From Bacteroidales bacterium (GTDB lineage Bacteria > Bacteroidota > Bacteroidia > Bacteroidales > UBA932): 64,000 nt of DNA. The notes under the pieces are model-generated. The model made no database searches and was not told the origin of the DNA. It saw nothing but the letters and a program-made list of their open reading frames with translations. Positions 27,743-37,077 of the stretch are shown here, in pieces; positions within the stretch are counted from its first letter, which is position 1; each line of letters starts with the position of its first letter. Position numbers and translations under genes: made by a program. The stretch covers positions 62,001-126,000 of the forward strand of contig JAAYJQ010000012.1 in NCBI GenBank assembly GCA_012522855.1, written 5' to 3'.

Positions 27743-29827
27743 ATGCGAAACCATCAAAACATATTCTTGACGGCCCTCGCCCTGCTATTCTTTGCCGTGT
27801 CCTGCCACAAGGACAAGCCGGTAAACGGCGACGGGACGGAGGACAAGATCACCATCCCGACCGAAATCGCCTGGGACGGAACCAAGCGGGCCGATATCAC
27901 CTACCAGTTGCTGGTCTATTCCTTCGCGGACAGCGACGGCGACGGGATCGGGGATTTCAAGGGGATTCAGGCGCACCTCGATTATTTCGACGCGCTCGGG
28001 GTCAACGCGCTCTGGCTTTCGCCGGTGCATCCCTCCGCTTCGTATCACGGCTATGATGTCGCGGATTATTATGCGCTCAATCCGAAATTCGGCACCGAAG
28101 CGGATTTCCAAGGCCTGATTGACGCGGCGCATGCGCGCGGCATCAAGATCTACATGGACTATGTTCTCAATCACATGTCGGCAAAGGGCCATGTGTGGCC
28201 CGGCGATGCCGCCGTGGACACTTGGTTCACCAAGGCCTCCGCTTCTGCGGACAATGCCTACCGGGACTATTTTCTCTTCAGCGCCAATCCTGCCGCGGAC
28301 ATCGCTGCCGGAAAGTTCCCGATGATCGAGCGTGGCGGGTATGATTCCGGACAATGGTTCGCTGTTCCCGGCGGACCGGAATTGGGCGCAAAAGGCCGCT
28401 ATCATTTCCACCTCGACTGGACTTCTCCTTCCGCACCCAAGGTCACCGTGACGGAAGCCGCCGGACCTGCGCAAGTGTCCAATCCCTCGGAATCTGTTCA
28501 GAAATACCTGTATTTCGGGGCGGAGAAGTTGTTCCGCTTCTATCAAGATCCGAGCAATTCCAACTTATTCGATATTACCGTCGATTTGGATACCGACTGG
28601 GGCTTCCTGATCCGGACGTCTTCCACGTCCTGGGACGCGGGAACCAAGTGGGGGGCGTCTTCAGGAAGCCAGCAGATTACACTCGGCACGGCCAAAACGC
28701 TGAACAACGAAGAAGCGAAAGACATCACCTTCGGACAGCCGGAACTCTTCCATTCGCATTTCTGGACCGACTGGTTCGCCGACCTCAACTACGGCGCGGC
28801 GTCCTCCGCCGCGTCTTCTCCTGCATTCAAGGACGTGGCTGCTTCCGCTGACAAGTGGCTCCGGATGGGCGTGGACGGCTTCCGGCTGGACGCGGTCAAG
28901 CACATCTATCACAATGCTTCCGGCGATGAGAATCCGACCTTTCTGAAAACCTGGTACGACCGCTGCAACCAGACCTACCGCTCCGTCAGCCGTCCTGCAT
29001 CGGTAGTCCTGAACGACATCTACATGGTAGGTGAACAGTTTGCCGAAGCCTCCGAAGTAGCCCCTTATTACAAAGGCTTGCCCGCCTTCTTCGAATTCTC
29101 CTTCTGGTGGCGGCTGAAGGATGCCTTAAACAGCGGCAAAGGGAATCGTTTCGCCAAGGACATCCTCGGCTATCAAGCGATGTACCGGACCTACCGTGCG
29201 GATGCGATCGAAGCGACCAAACTCTCGAACCACGACGAGGATCGCGCGGCTTCCGATCTGGGCCGGAATGTTGCTAAAATCAAACAGGCGGCAGCCGTGC
29301 TGCTTACCGCCTCCGGGGCGCCTTACATCTACCAAGGCGAGGAACTCGGCTACTGGGGAACAAAAGCCAAGGGGGATGAATATGTCCGCGCGCCGATCAA
29401 GTGGGTGAATTCCGGCAAAATCGCCGACGGAGCTTTGAGCGGCAAGGTGGATCCTGCGATGCTGACCGCGGACATCTCCGTCGAAACCCAGACGGCGGAC
29501 AAATCCTCTCTGCTGTCCGTTTACCGCTATTTCGCCACCCTCCGGAATGCCTATCCCGCTCTCGCGCAGGGAGCGATGTCCGAGCATGCAATCTACAATT
29601 CCACGAACACGATGTATCCGTCCCTGGCCTGCTGGTACAGGACGGCTACTGATGGCTCCAAGATGCTTGTGGCTCACAATTTCAGTGTTTCTTCCGTGCT
29701 CTTGCTCCCATTTGCCGACAATCTCTCCAAACCCGTCGCGCAGCTCGGTTCCGTCATTGTCGAGAAGGAATCCGATGCTTTCCAACTCACCCTCGGCCCG
29801 AACTCCTCAGTTGTGTTTGCGTTATGA
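27743..29827 (+). CDS. susG: SusG-like surface alpha-amylase, GH13 with inserted CBM
   Basis: A lipoprotein alpha-amylase (start 27743, MRNHQNIFLTALALLFFAVSC lipobox) of ~694 residues. The GH13 barrel begins with YQLLVYSFADSDGDGIGDFK. Catalytic residues: nucleophile Asp in GVDGFRLDAVKHIY, acid/base Glu in YMVGEQFAE, transition-state Asp in LSNHDEDRAASD. Between about residues 210 and 335 the barrel is interrupted by a beta-rich insert (KYLYFGAEKLFRFYQ, WDAGTKWGASSG), in the place where SusG carries CBM58. It would cut starch at the cell surface to feed SusC. The start is chosen from the signal peptide; an upstream in-frame ATG at 27695 has none. Confidence 0.92.
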   Translation: MRNHQNIFLTALALLFFAVSCHKDKPVNGDGTEDKITIPTEIAWDGTKRADITYQLLVYSFADSDGDGIGDFKGIQAHLDYFDALGVNALWLSPVHPSASYHGYDVADYYALNPKFGTEADFQGLIDAAHARGIKIYMDYVLNHMSAKGHVWPGDAAVDTWFTKASASADNAYRDYFLFSANPAADIAAGKFPMIERGGYDSGQWFAVPGGPELGAKGRYHFHLDWTSPSAPKVTVTEAAGPAQVSNPSESVQKYLYFGAEKLFRFYQDPSNSNLFDITVDLDTDWGFLIRTSSTSWDAGTKWGASSGSQQITLGTAKTLNNEEAKDITFGQPELFHSHFWTDWFADLNYGAASSAASSPAFKDVAASADKWLRMGVDGFRLDAVKHIYHNASGDENPTFLKTWYDRCNQTYRSVSRPASVVLNDIYMVGEQFAEASEVAPYYKGLPAFFEFSFWWRLKDALNSGKGNRFAKDILGYQAMYRTYRADAIEATKLSNHDEDRAASDLGRNVAKIKQAAAVLLTASGAPYIYQGEELGYWGTKAKGDEYVRAPIKWVNSGKIADGALSGKVDPAMLTADISVETQTADKSSLLSVYRYFATLRNAYPALAQGAMSEHAIYNSTNTMYPSLACWYRTATDGSKMLVAHNFSVSSVLLLPFADNLSKPVAQLGSVIVEKESDAFQLTLGPNSSVVFAL

Positions 29828-29875
29828 GGGCGCTGCCGATGCTGTTTCCGGCGATGTGCATCGTGCTGAATGATC

Positions 29876-29908
29876 GGGTTTTAACGAAATCCATCTATCG
29901 GAAAACCC
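29876..29908. other. Weak inverted repeat between the two amylase genes
   Basis: GGGTTTT (29876-29882) and AAAACCC (29902-29908) could pair across 19 bases. It might be a processing or attenuation element in the 109-base gap; no T-run supports a terminator. Confidence 0.25.
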
Positions 29909-29936
29909 ACAGATTGAAACACATAAATTAATGATT

Positions 29937-31874
29937 ATGAGAAAGTTACAGATCGCCGCTGCTATTGTTGCTCTGTCGGGGGCCTTGGCAGCCTGCAAGT
30001 CCGCCCCCGACCCGTCGATCGTTCCCGATGCCACGCCGCAGCAGATCGTCCGCGTGGAACCGCCCTCCTGGTGGATCGGGATGAAGATGCCTCTCCAATT
30101 GATGGTGCAGGGCCCTTCCATCGGCGACTATGCCGTCTCCATCGAGGGAAGCGGTCTGTCCGTGCAGGAGACGCGCAAGGCCGAAAGCCCGAACTATCTC
30201 TTCGTGGACATAAAGATCGGTAAAACCGCAAAGCCCGGAACCGCCTGGCTCGTATTCACAAAAGGAGAGACTTCTTTCAAGGTTCCGTACGAACTGGCTG
30301 CCCGTGAGAAAGGTTCCGCGCAGCGCAAAGGCTTTACGACCGCGGACTTCATCTATCTGATCTGCCCCGACCGCTTCGCCAACGGCGACCCGTTGAACGA
30401 TTCCACTGATGACACGGCTGAGAAGGCCAATCGCAGCGAGCCTTTCGGCAGGCACGGGGGAGACCTGCAGGGCATCATCGACCATTTGGACTACATCGCC
30501 GATCTCGGCGCGACCGCCATCTGGTGCACGCCGCTCTTGATGGACAACCAGGCAGAGGAGTCCTACCACGGCTATGCCTGCGGTGATTACTATCAGATCG
30601 ACCCCCGTTTCGGAACCAATGAACTGTTCAAAGAATATGTTTCCAAGGCGCGCGAGAAAGGCCTGAAGATCATCATGGACATCGTGACGAACCATTGCGG
30701 CACGGCCCACTGGTGGATGCAGGACCTGCCGTTCCGAGATTGGATTCACCAGTTTCCTGAATATACCGGCAGCAACTTTACTTTCTCAACTTTGATGGAT
30801 CCGAATGCTTCCGACTATGACCGTAACATCATGGAGAGCGGCTGGTTCGTGCCTGCGATGCCCGACATGAATCTGGACAATCCGTTCGTGCTGCGCTATT
30901 TCCAGCAGTGGGCGATCTGGTGGGCGGAATATTCAGGACTGGACGGTTTCCGTGTGGACACCTATCCCTACAACGAGAAAGAACCGATGAGCCGGTGGTG
31001 CGAGGCCGTGATGCGGGAATATCCCGACTTCAACATCGTCGGGGAGTGTTGGGACAGCCAGTTCGACCAATTGGCCTACTGGCAGGGCGGCCATCCGAAT
31101 GCCGACGGTTTCGACTCCCATCTGCCCTCGATCATGGATTTTCCGCTGCAGGAAGCGATCATGGCGGCGATGGGCGAGAACTACCCGCAGTGGGGGCAGG
31201 GAATGTTCCGCGTCTACAATGCCCTGGCGCATGACGCGACCTATGCCGACGTGTCCAAGATGCTGGTCTTCCTGTCCAACCATGACCACTACCGGATCGC
31301 GGACGCTTGGAACCACGATCCGGCCAAGATGAAGATCGCCTACACCTTGCTGGCTACGGTTCGGGGCATCCCGCAACTCTTCTACGGTGACGAGATGATG
31401 TTCGCGACCGGCAAGGATTACAAGAGCGACGGTGAACTGCGGATGGATTTCCCGGGCGGCTGGCCGGGCGATGCCGTGGATCTGTTCACGGACGCCGGAC
31501 GCAAGGCGGCTTCCGGGGAATATGCCGACGCTGCGGCGCTGCACGACTATGTGCGCACGCTCTTTCAGTGGCGCAAGGACTGTGAGGTCCTGCACACCGG
31601 AAGGACGAAGCATTTCTTGAGCCGTGATAATACCTACGCCTATTTCCGGTACTTTGACAGCACTTCCGGAAAGGAGGCCGACCTGTCCTGCGGGATGGTG
31701 TTCGTGTATGTGAACAATTCACCGGAGGACAAAACCATCCCCTGGGCGAACTACGCAGAAATCGCAGCCGGTCTCACGGAAGGAACGGATGTGCTGACCG
31801 GCGCACGTGTAGACGTCCGGCAGCCCCTCCTCGTCCCGGCCTCCTCAGCACTCGTCCTTGCGTTCAGCCGGTAA
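29937..31874 (+). CDS. susA: SusA-like neopullulanase/cyclomaltodextrinase, GH13
   Basis: A ~645-residue GH13 enzyme with an N-terminal early-set domain (IVRVEPPSWWIGMKMPLQLM), the typical layout of SusA and cyclomaltodextrinases, and then the barrel (FIYLICPDRFANGDPLNDS). Catalytic residues: Asp in GLDGFRVDTYPY, Glu in NIVGECWDSQ, Asp in FLSNHDHYRIAD. The start at 29937 (MRKLQIAAAIVALSGALAAC) gives a signal ending in a lipobox-like Cys, so it may be a periplasmic lipoprotein rather than the soluble periplasmic form described for SusA. It would degrade imported maltooligosaccharides. An ATG two codons upstream is also possible. Confidence 0.9.
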   Translation: MRKLQIAAAIVALSGALAACKSAPDPSIVPDATPQQIVRVEPPSWWIGMKMPLQLMVQGPSIGDYAVSIEGSGLSVQETRKAESPNYLFVDIKIGKTAKPGTAWLVFTKGETSFKVPYELAAREKGSAQRKGFTTADFIYLICPDRFANGDPLNDSTDDTAEKANRSEPFGRHGGDLQGIIDHLDYIADLGATAIWCTPLLMDNQAEESYHGYACGDYYQIDPRFGTNELFKEYVSKAREKGLKIIMDIVTNHCGTAHWWMQDLPFRDWIHQFPEYTGSNFTFSTLMDPNASDYDRNIMESGWFVPAMPDMNLDNPFVLRYFQQWAIWWAEYSGLDGFRVDTYPYNEKEPMSRWCEAVMREYPDFNIVGECWDSQFDQLAYWQGGHPNADGFDSHLPSIMDFPLQEAIMAAMGENYPQWGQGMFRVYNALAHDATYADVSKMLVFLSNHDHYRIADAWNHDPAKMKIAYTLLATVRGIPQLFYGDEMMFATGKDYKSDGELRMDFPGGWPGDAVDLFTDAGRKAASGEYADAAALHDYVRTLFQWRKDCEVLHTGRTKHFLSRDNTYAYFRYFDSTSGKEADLSCGMVFVYVNNSPEDKTIPWANYAEIAAGLTEGTDVLTGARVDVRQPLLVPASSALVLAFSR

Positions 31875-31881
31875 CAGGCAT

Positions 31882-32865
31882 TTACTTCGCCCTGCCGACG
31901 AGCTTTTCGGCGAAGCGGCGGAGGGTTTCGTAACGGACGCCGTCGGTGGCTTTGCGGGCATACTCCAAGGCCTTTTCATTGAGGCGCAGGATTTCGTATT
32001 TGGCGTCCTCGGTTACGTCAAGCTCCCGGTAGAGGGCTTTTACGCGGGCGATCTTGGCGGCCTTCTCTTCGTCTGAAACGGATGGGAGTCCCAGAGCCTT
32101 CAGCAGTTCCGTCCGCCGGGTGGTGTCAGCTTTCTCGAAAGCGCGGACGGTCAGCCAACTCTTCTTGTTGTTGATAATGTCCCCGCCGATGGGTTTGCCG
32201 AAGATTCTCTCGTTTCCGAAGGCATCCAGGTAGTCGTCCGCCACTTGGAACGCCAGGCCGAGATAATAGCCATATTCATAAAGGTTGTCGCAGTCGGCAT
32301 CGGAAGCGCCCCCGATGATCGCGCCCATCTTGGCGGCGCAGGCGATCAGCGCTCCGGTCTTCAGTCCGATCATCCGGACATATTCTTCTATCGGGACTTC
32401 CGCGCGGGACTCGAATTCCATGTCGTATTGCTGGCCTTCGCACACCTGGGCAGCGGTTGCCGAGAACAGCGACATGACCTTCCTGAGCACCTCACAAGGC
32501 GCCTGGGCGATCCGTCTGTAGCTGTCGATGCACATCACGTCGCCGGACAGCACCGCCGTGTCCGCACCCCACTTCTTCCATATGGTCGCCACGCCGCGCC
32601 GCAGCGGGGACTTGTCCATGATGTCGTCGTGGATCAACGTGAAACTGTGGAAAATCTCCAGTCCGGCCGCCGGTTCCAGCACCTCCGGCCCGATGCTGTC
32701 CTGGTACAGGGCATATGTGGTCAAGCAGAGTTTCGGACGAATCCGCTTGCCCCCGATCTTGATCATGTACCGGAGCGGGTCATAGAGGCCCGCAGGTTCC
32801 TGCGTGAATTGTATTCCGTCAAACAGCGCCTGTACGGCGGCATCGATTTTCTCTTCGCTCAGCAT
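31882..32865 (-). CDS. Polyprenyl diphosphate synthase
   Basis: Trans-isoprenyl diphosphate synthase that extends allylic diphosphates, probably for menaquinone or lipid-carrier side chains. Of 327 residues, GGKRIRPKL sits near residue 38, the first Asp-rich motif in LIHDDIMDKSPLRRG near residue 77, and the second in FQVADDYLDAFGN near residue 205. Chain length cannot be assigned. Its stop lies seven bases from the convergent susA stop, with no evident terminator between them. Confidence 0.93.
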   Translation of the reverse strand: MLSEEKIDAAVQALFDGIQFTQEPAGLYDPLRYMIKIGGKRIRPKLCLTTYALYQDSIGPEVLEPAAGLEIFHSFTLIHDDIMDKSPLRRGVATIWKKWGADTAVLSGDVMCIDSYRRIAQAPCEVLRKVMSLFSATAAQVCEGQQYDMEFESRAEVPIEEYVRMIGLKTGALIACAAKMGAIIGGASDADCDNLYEYGYYLGLAFQVADDYLDAFGNERIFGKPIGGDIINNKKSWLTVRAFEKADTTRRTELLKALGLPSVSDEEKAAKIARVKALYRELDVTEDAKYEILRLNEKALEYARKATDGVRYETLRRFAEKLVGRAK

Positions 32866-32910
32866 AGCTCGTATATTACTTCCAAACGCTTAAAGTTAGA
32901 CAATCCAGCG

Positions 32911-35900
32911 TTAACCTGCAAGACCGTCCGGCTTGCCTGCGCGCCCATGGAATAGCTTGAAGACAACCGGGACGACGACGAGGGTCAGCAGGGTGGAGAC
33001 GGTCATGCCACCGATGACAACCCAGCCGATGCCGTTCCGCAGCTCGGCGCTCGAACCGCTTGCGATCGCGACCGGAATCATCCCGATGATGGTAGACAGG
33101 GCTGTCATCAAGATGGGGCGCATACGCAACCGAACGGCGGCCACCAGCGATTCGTCTATGCCGAGACCCGCGCGTAGTTGCTCGTTGGCAAAGTCCACAA
33201 GCAAAATGGCGTTCTTGGCCACCAGACCGACCAGCATCACCAGTCCGAGCATTGCGTAGATGTTGAGTGAAGTGCCGGAAAGGGCGAGGGCAAGAATCGC
33301 GCCCAGAACGGAGAACGGGATGGAGACCATGATGACCAGCGGATCGATCCAGTTATTGTACAACACGACCAACGTCAGGTACATCAGAATGAGCGAGAGC
33401 AACAGGGCGATGGTCATTACGCGCATGGAATCGGACATGGACTTCATGTCGCCGACGGCAGTCAGCGTCATGCCCATTTCGTTTGCTCTGTCTTCTACCT
33501 TCGACAGAAATTCGCCGGAAACGGCCCCGGGGGATGAACCGATCACATTCGCGCTGATGGAGACGGAAGGATTGCGGTTGTAGCGCTCCAGCCGGTTCGG
33601 ACCGGTGCCGAGCCGGATGTCGGCGAACTGGTCGAGGGTGATCCGGCTGCCCTGGGCGTTCACGAACGTCAGGTTCGCGACATCGTCAATGTTCTCGCGG
33701 TAAAACCGATCCGCTCGGATGTTGATGTCGTATTCCATGTCATTCTCTACATATTTGAGGGTCGTGTTGCCCTGAAAGGCCATCTGGAGCGTCAGTCCGA
33801 CATTGTCGAGGCTCAGTCCGAGGGCGGACATCTTCTCCCGGTCGACGGTAATCTCCACTTCCGGCATCCCCGTTCCGGCGGACAGTTGCTGCTGCAGGGT
33901 GCCCGGGATACCCCGAAGCGCTGCGAGGGCATATTCACTGAACGAAGTCACCGAGTCTGCTTGCGTGCCTGAAATAATGTATTCGACATCGGCGCTGTTG
34001 CCCCTCCCGTGGATGGCGGCCGCGAACATCCTGACTTTCGCATCTACCAAGTAATCCGATAACTGCGGACGCAGACGGGCGATGTACAGGTTGACGGATC
34101 GTTCACGCTCGGAAGGAGGAACCATTTTCACAGAGATTTCGGCGAGGTACGGGGAGCCCGCGGTGCTTTCGGTGCTGCTGCTCGTCAGTCCGACCATCGT
34201 GGCTGCCTCTTTGATTTCCGGCTGCTCGAGCAGCCACGCTTCCGCGCGCGCGACCATCTTTGAGGATTCTTCGATGGAGATGTCCTTGGGCATTTCAAGC
34301 AGGACGGAGAATTCGCTCTGGTCGACGTGGGGCATGAATTCGAATCCGATGAAACCAGTCGGGAAGAGGGCGCAGACCAAAATAGTCACGGCCAGCACAA
34401 TGACGCCCACCCATCTCTTGTGTCCCAGCGACCACTTGAGGATCCGGGCGACCCATTCGCCGAAGTCCCGGATCGTTTTTTCGAACCATTGCATCAACCG
34501 CCCCCAAAGGCTTCTGGCATGCAGTTCTTCCAGCCGGCCGAACCGGGACGTGAGGAGCGGCACCAGGGTCAGCGCGGCCAGGAGACTGAACAGAATGGCG
34601 AATATGATGACGCCGCAGAATTGACGCATGATGTCCGAAACAAGCGAGTTCGTCAACGCGATCGGAAGGAAGACGATCACCAGCACCAGTGTGATGGTGA
34701 CGACGGTATATCCGATTTCCCGCATCGCATCCACGGTTGCCTCGACGGGCTTTTTCCCCATCTCGATGTGACGGTAGACATTTTCCACCACAACGATCGC
34801 ATCGTCCACGAGCACCCCGATGACGACGGACAAGCCCAGCAAGGACATCATGTTGAGTGTGAAATGGAAAATCCTCATCCCGATGAATGTCCCGATGATC
34901 GAAAGGGGTACGACGACCATGACGATGAGGGCGTCTCTCCAGTTGTGCAGGAACACCAGGATGACAAGGGTGACCAGCAGAATGGCGAGCAGCAGGTCGG
35001 TAAACACCGACCGGATTGATTCACGGGTGAAGGTGGACGTGTCCGAAATTGTTTGGATCTCTAGCTGGATGGCGGTGTTGTCGCGTTCGAGGACCGTGCA
35101 GACCTGCTCGATGCGGTTGCTCAGGTCGATGGCATTGGCGTCGCTCTGCTTGAATATGTTCAGCAGGACAGCATCCTTTCCGTTGATGCGCGCCAGTTTG
35201 TCCGCGTCCTTCGCGGACTCGGTGACCTCGGCGATGTCGGACAGGCGGATCTGCGTGCCGGTGGGAAGCGTCATGATCACGAGATTCCGGATTTCTTCCA
35301 CACTGTTCAGTTTGCCGGAAAGGCGCAGAATGGTGTGAGTCTTTTCGCTTCGGAGGCTTCCCGTCGGGAAGTCCAGATTGGCTGCCCGAAGGGAACCCAG
35401 CACCTGGACAGGGGCGATTCCCAGCGCGCGGATCACTTCCATGTCGAGATTGACCTGAATTTCCCGGGGATGCTTTCCGATCACGTCTACTTTCGCCATG
35501 CCCGGAATCCGGAGAAGTTCAGGAAGGATGTTCCGATCGATGAAATCGGAGAAAGCCATGGTTTCGAGCGATGACGTGATGGAAAGCTGCATCACGGATT
35601 TGTCATCCACGGTGACTTTGTTGATCATCGGGGCAAGGATTGTGGATGGCAGTTCGGCTTTCTTCGAGTCGATCTTGTTCTGGGCGTCCGAGATGGATTT
35701 GTCGATGTCGGTACCGTATGTGAACGACACGAAGACCATCGACATGCCTTCGAAAGAAAATGACCGCATCGATTCGATGCCTTGCAAAGACGAAAGCGCA
35801 TCCTCCAGTTTGCGCGTCAGGGAGTTCTCCACTTCGGTGGGCGAGGCGCCCGGGTAGACGACCTGCACATTCATGGAAGGCGGGGTGAATTTCGGCATCA

Positions 35901-36006
35901 GCTCCGCTTGCAGTCCGGAATATCCCAGAATACCGAGGATGGCGATGACCAGAAACAGCACGATCACCGTAATCGGACGCTTGATGGAATGTTCTGAAAG
36001 GGTCAT
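32911..36006 (-). CDS. RND efflux pump inner-membrane subunit, AcrB family
   Basis: A 1,031-residue proton-driven efflux transporter of the hydrophobe/amphiphile type. It begins MTLSEHSIKRPITVIVLFLV and has the 1+5+1+5 TM pattern with two large periplasmic loops. GVLVDDAIVVVENVYRH in the fourth TM carries the proton-relay Asp pair, and the second half repeats the fold (VMLVGLVAKNAILLVDFAN). It follows the fusion protein gene by five bases in a tetR-tolC-mfp-rnd operon, so a full tripartite pump is encoded. Substrates are not predictable from sequence. Confidence 0.95.
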   Translation of the reverse strand: MTLSEHSIKRPITVIVLFLVIAILGILGYSGLQAELMPKFTPPSMNVQVVYPGASPTEVENSLTRKLEDALSSLQGIESMRSFSFEGMSMVFVSFTYGTDIDKSISDAQNKIDSKKAELPSTILAPMINKVTVDDKSVMQLSITSSLETMAFSDFIDRNILPELLRIPGMAKVDVIGKHPREIQVNLDMEVIRALGIAPVQVLGSLRAANLDFPTGSLRSEKTHTILRLSGKLNSVEEIRNLVIMTLPTGTQIRLSDIAEVTESAKDADKLARINGKDAVLLNIFKQSDANAIDLSNRIEQVCTVLERDNTAIQLEIQTISDTSTFTRESIRSVFTDLLLAILLVTLVILVFLHNWRDALIVMVVVPLSIIGTFIGMRIFHFTLNMMSLLGLSVVIGVLVDDAIVVVENVYRHIEMGKKPVEATVDAMREIGYTVVTITLVLVIVFLPIALTNSLVSDIMRQFCGVIIFAILFSLLAALTLVPLLTSRFGRLEELHARSLWGRLMQWFEKTIRDFGEWVARILKWSLGHKRWVGVIVLAVTILVCALFPTGFIGFEFMPHVDQSEFSVLLEMPKDISIEESSKMVARAEAWLLEQPEIKEAATMVGLTSSSTESTAGSPYLAEISVKMVPPSERERSVNLYIARLRPQLSDYLVDAKVRMFAAAIHGRGNSADVEYIISGTQADSVTSFSEYALAALRGIPGTLQQQLSAGTGMPEVEITVDREKMSALGLSLDNVGLTLQMAFQGNTTLKYVENDMEYDINIRADRFYRENIDDVANLTFVNAQGSRITLDQFADIRLGTGPNRLERYNRNPSVSISANVIGSSPGAVSGEFLSKVEDRANEMGMTLTAVGDMKSMSDSMRVMTIALLLSLILMYLTLVVLYNNWIDPLVIMVSIPFSVLGAILALALSGTSLNIYAMLGLVMLVGLVAKNAILLVDFANEQLRAGLGIDESLVAAVRLRMRPILMTALSTIIGMIPVAIASGSSAELRNGIGWVVIGGMTVSTLLTLVVVPVVFKLFHGRAGKPDGLAG

Positions 36007-36011
36007 GGCGC

Positions 36012-37064
36012 TTACGGATTGATCGGCTTGACGGCCATGCCGTCCGCCACGTTCATGATGCCGGAAGTGATGATCACGTCTCCGGCGGAAAGCCCGGTCA
36101 GAATCTCCACCTCATCCCCGATCATGTCCCCGAGCGAAACTTCCTGTAAGCTGGCTACCCCATCCCGGATCCGATAGACGTTCGCCGCTTTGGCGCTTCC
36201 GATGATGGCTTTACGCGGAATCAAGATCCCGGCACGCTGTGAACCGCTGTCGAACAAGACTTTCAGGTACATCCCGATCCGGAGGTCGCTGTCCTTGTCC
36301 AAAAGCACTTCCACGGGGTAGTTCAATCCCCGGTCGGTCTTGATTCCGATGTGGCTGACATGTCCGGTGAACCTTTTGCCGGGGACGGTGCCGCTCGTCA
36401 GAGAGACCTGCATGCCCTTGGACAGCATCTTGACCTTTGACTCAGAGACATTGCACATGACCTTGAGGGCCCCGTCGTTCACGATGTCGAACAGGGGCAC
36501 GTTCGGGGCGATCAGGGAGCCGAGCTCGACATATCGGGCGTTGACCGTTCCCGCCATCGGAGATCGCACGACCGCATCTTCCAGCATCTTCCGGCTTCTT
36601 GCGAGCCGGCTTTCGGCCGCGACGAGCTGGGTTCGGATATTTTCGAGCTGCTGATCGGTGACACCTCCGGCCAGGTTGGAGCGCTCGAAACGCTGTACAT
36701 CGTTCCGGAGGGCTTCGCAGGCGGCCAGGCTCGCTTGGTAGTCTGATTCCAGCAGATCCGAATCGATTTTCAAAAGCGGATCTCCCTTGCGGACCACCCG
36801 TCCTTTGTCCACATACAACTCGACTACTCTTCCCGACACGTTGGACACGAAATTCAGTTCGCTGACAGCCTGGCAGAGTCCGTTGGACGTGAAGTCATGG
36901 CTGTACGTTTGTTCCGCGACGGTATCGGTGTAGACGGGGACCTCCTGCTCGGCTGTGAAGGCCGACGAGATCTGCTCTTTCATTTTCTTCCGGTTGCCGA
37001 CCAGCAGCAGCGTCATCCCTGCGAGGATGAGCAAGGCAACCGCTATTCCAATGGCTTTTTTCAT
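36012..37064 (-). CDS. RND efflux periplasmic adaptor (membrane fusion protein)
   Basis: A 350-residue HlyD/AcrA-type adaptor. The ATG at 37062-37064 (MKKAIGIAVALLILAGMTLL) gives an N-terminal membrane anchor; an in-frame TTG two codons earlier is less likely. The barrel-sandwich/lipoyl halves are visible as SGRVVELYVDKGRVVRKGDP and AGTVNARYVELGSLIAPN, flanking a coiled-coil hairpin (residues ~95-150), then the beta-barrel and membrane-proximal domains. It is preceded by the tolC-like gene with a 13-base gap and connects that channel to the AcrB-like pump. Confidence 0.93.
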   Translation of the reverse strand: MKKAIGIAVALLILAGMTLLLVGNRKKMKEQISSAFTAEQEVPVYTDTVAEQTYSHDFTSNGLCQAVSELNFVSNVSGRVVELYVDKGRVVRKGDPLLKIDSDLLESDYQASLAACEALRNDVQRFERSNLAGGVTDQQLENIRTQLVAAESRLARSRKMLEDAVVRSPMAGTVNARYVELGSLIAPNVPLFDIVNDGALKVMCNVSESKVKMLSKGMQVSLTSGTVPGKRFTGHVSHIGIKTDRGLNYPVEVLLDKDSDLRIGMYLKVLFDSGSQRAGILIPRKAIIGSAKAANVYRIRDGVASLQEVSLGDMIGDEVEILTGLSAGDVIITSGIMNVADGMAVKPINP

Positions 37065-37077
37065 ATTCAATTGACAA

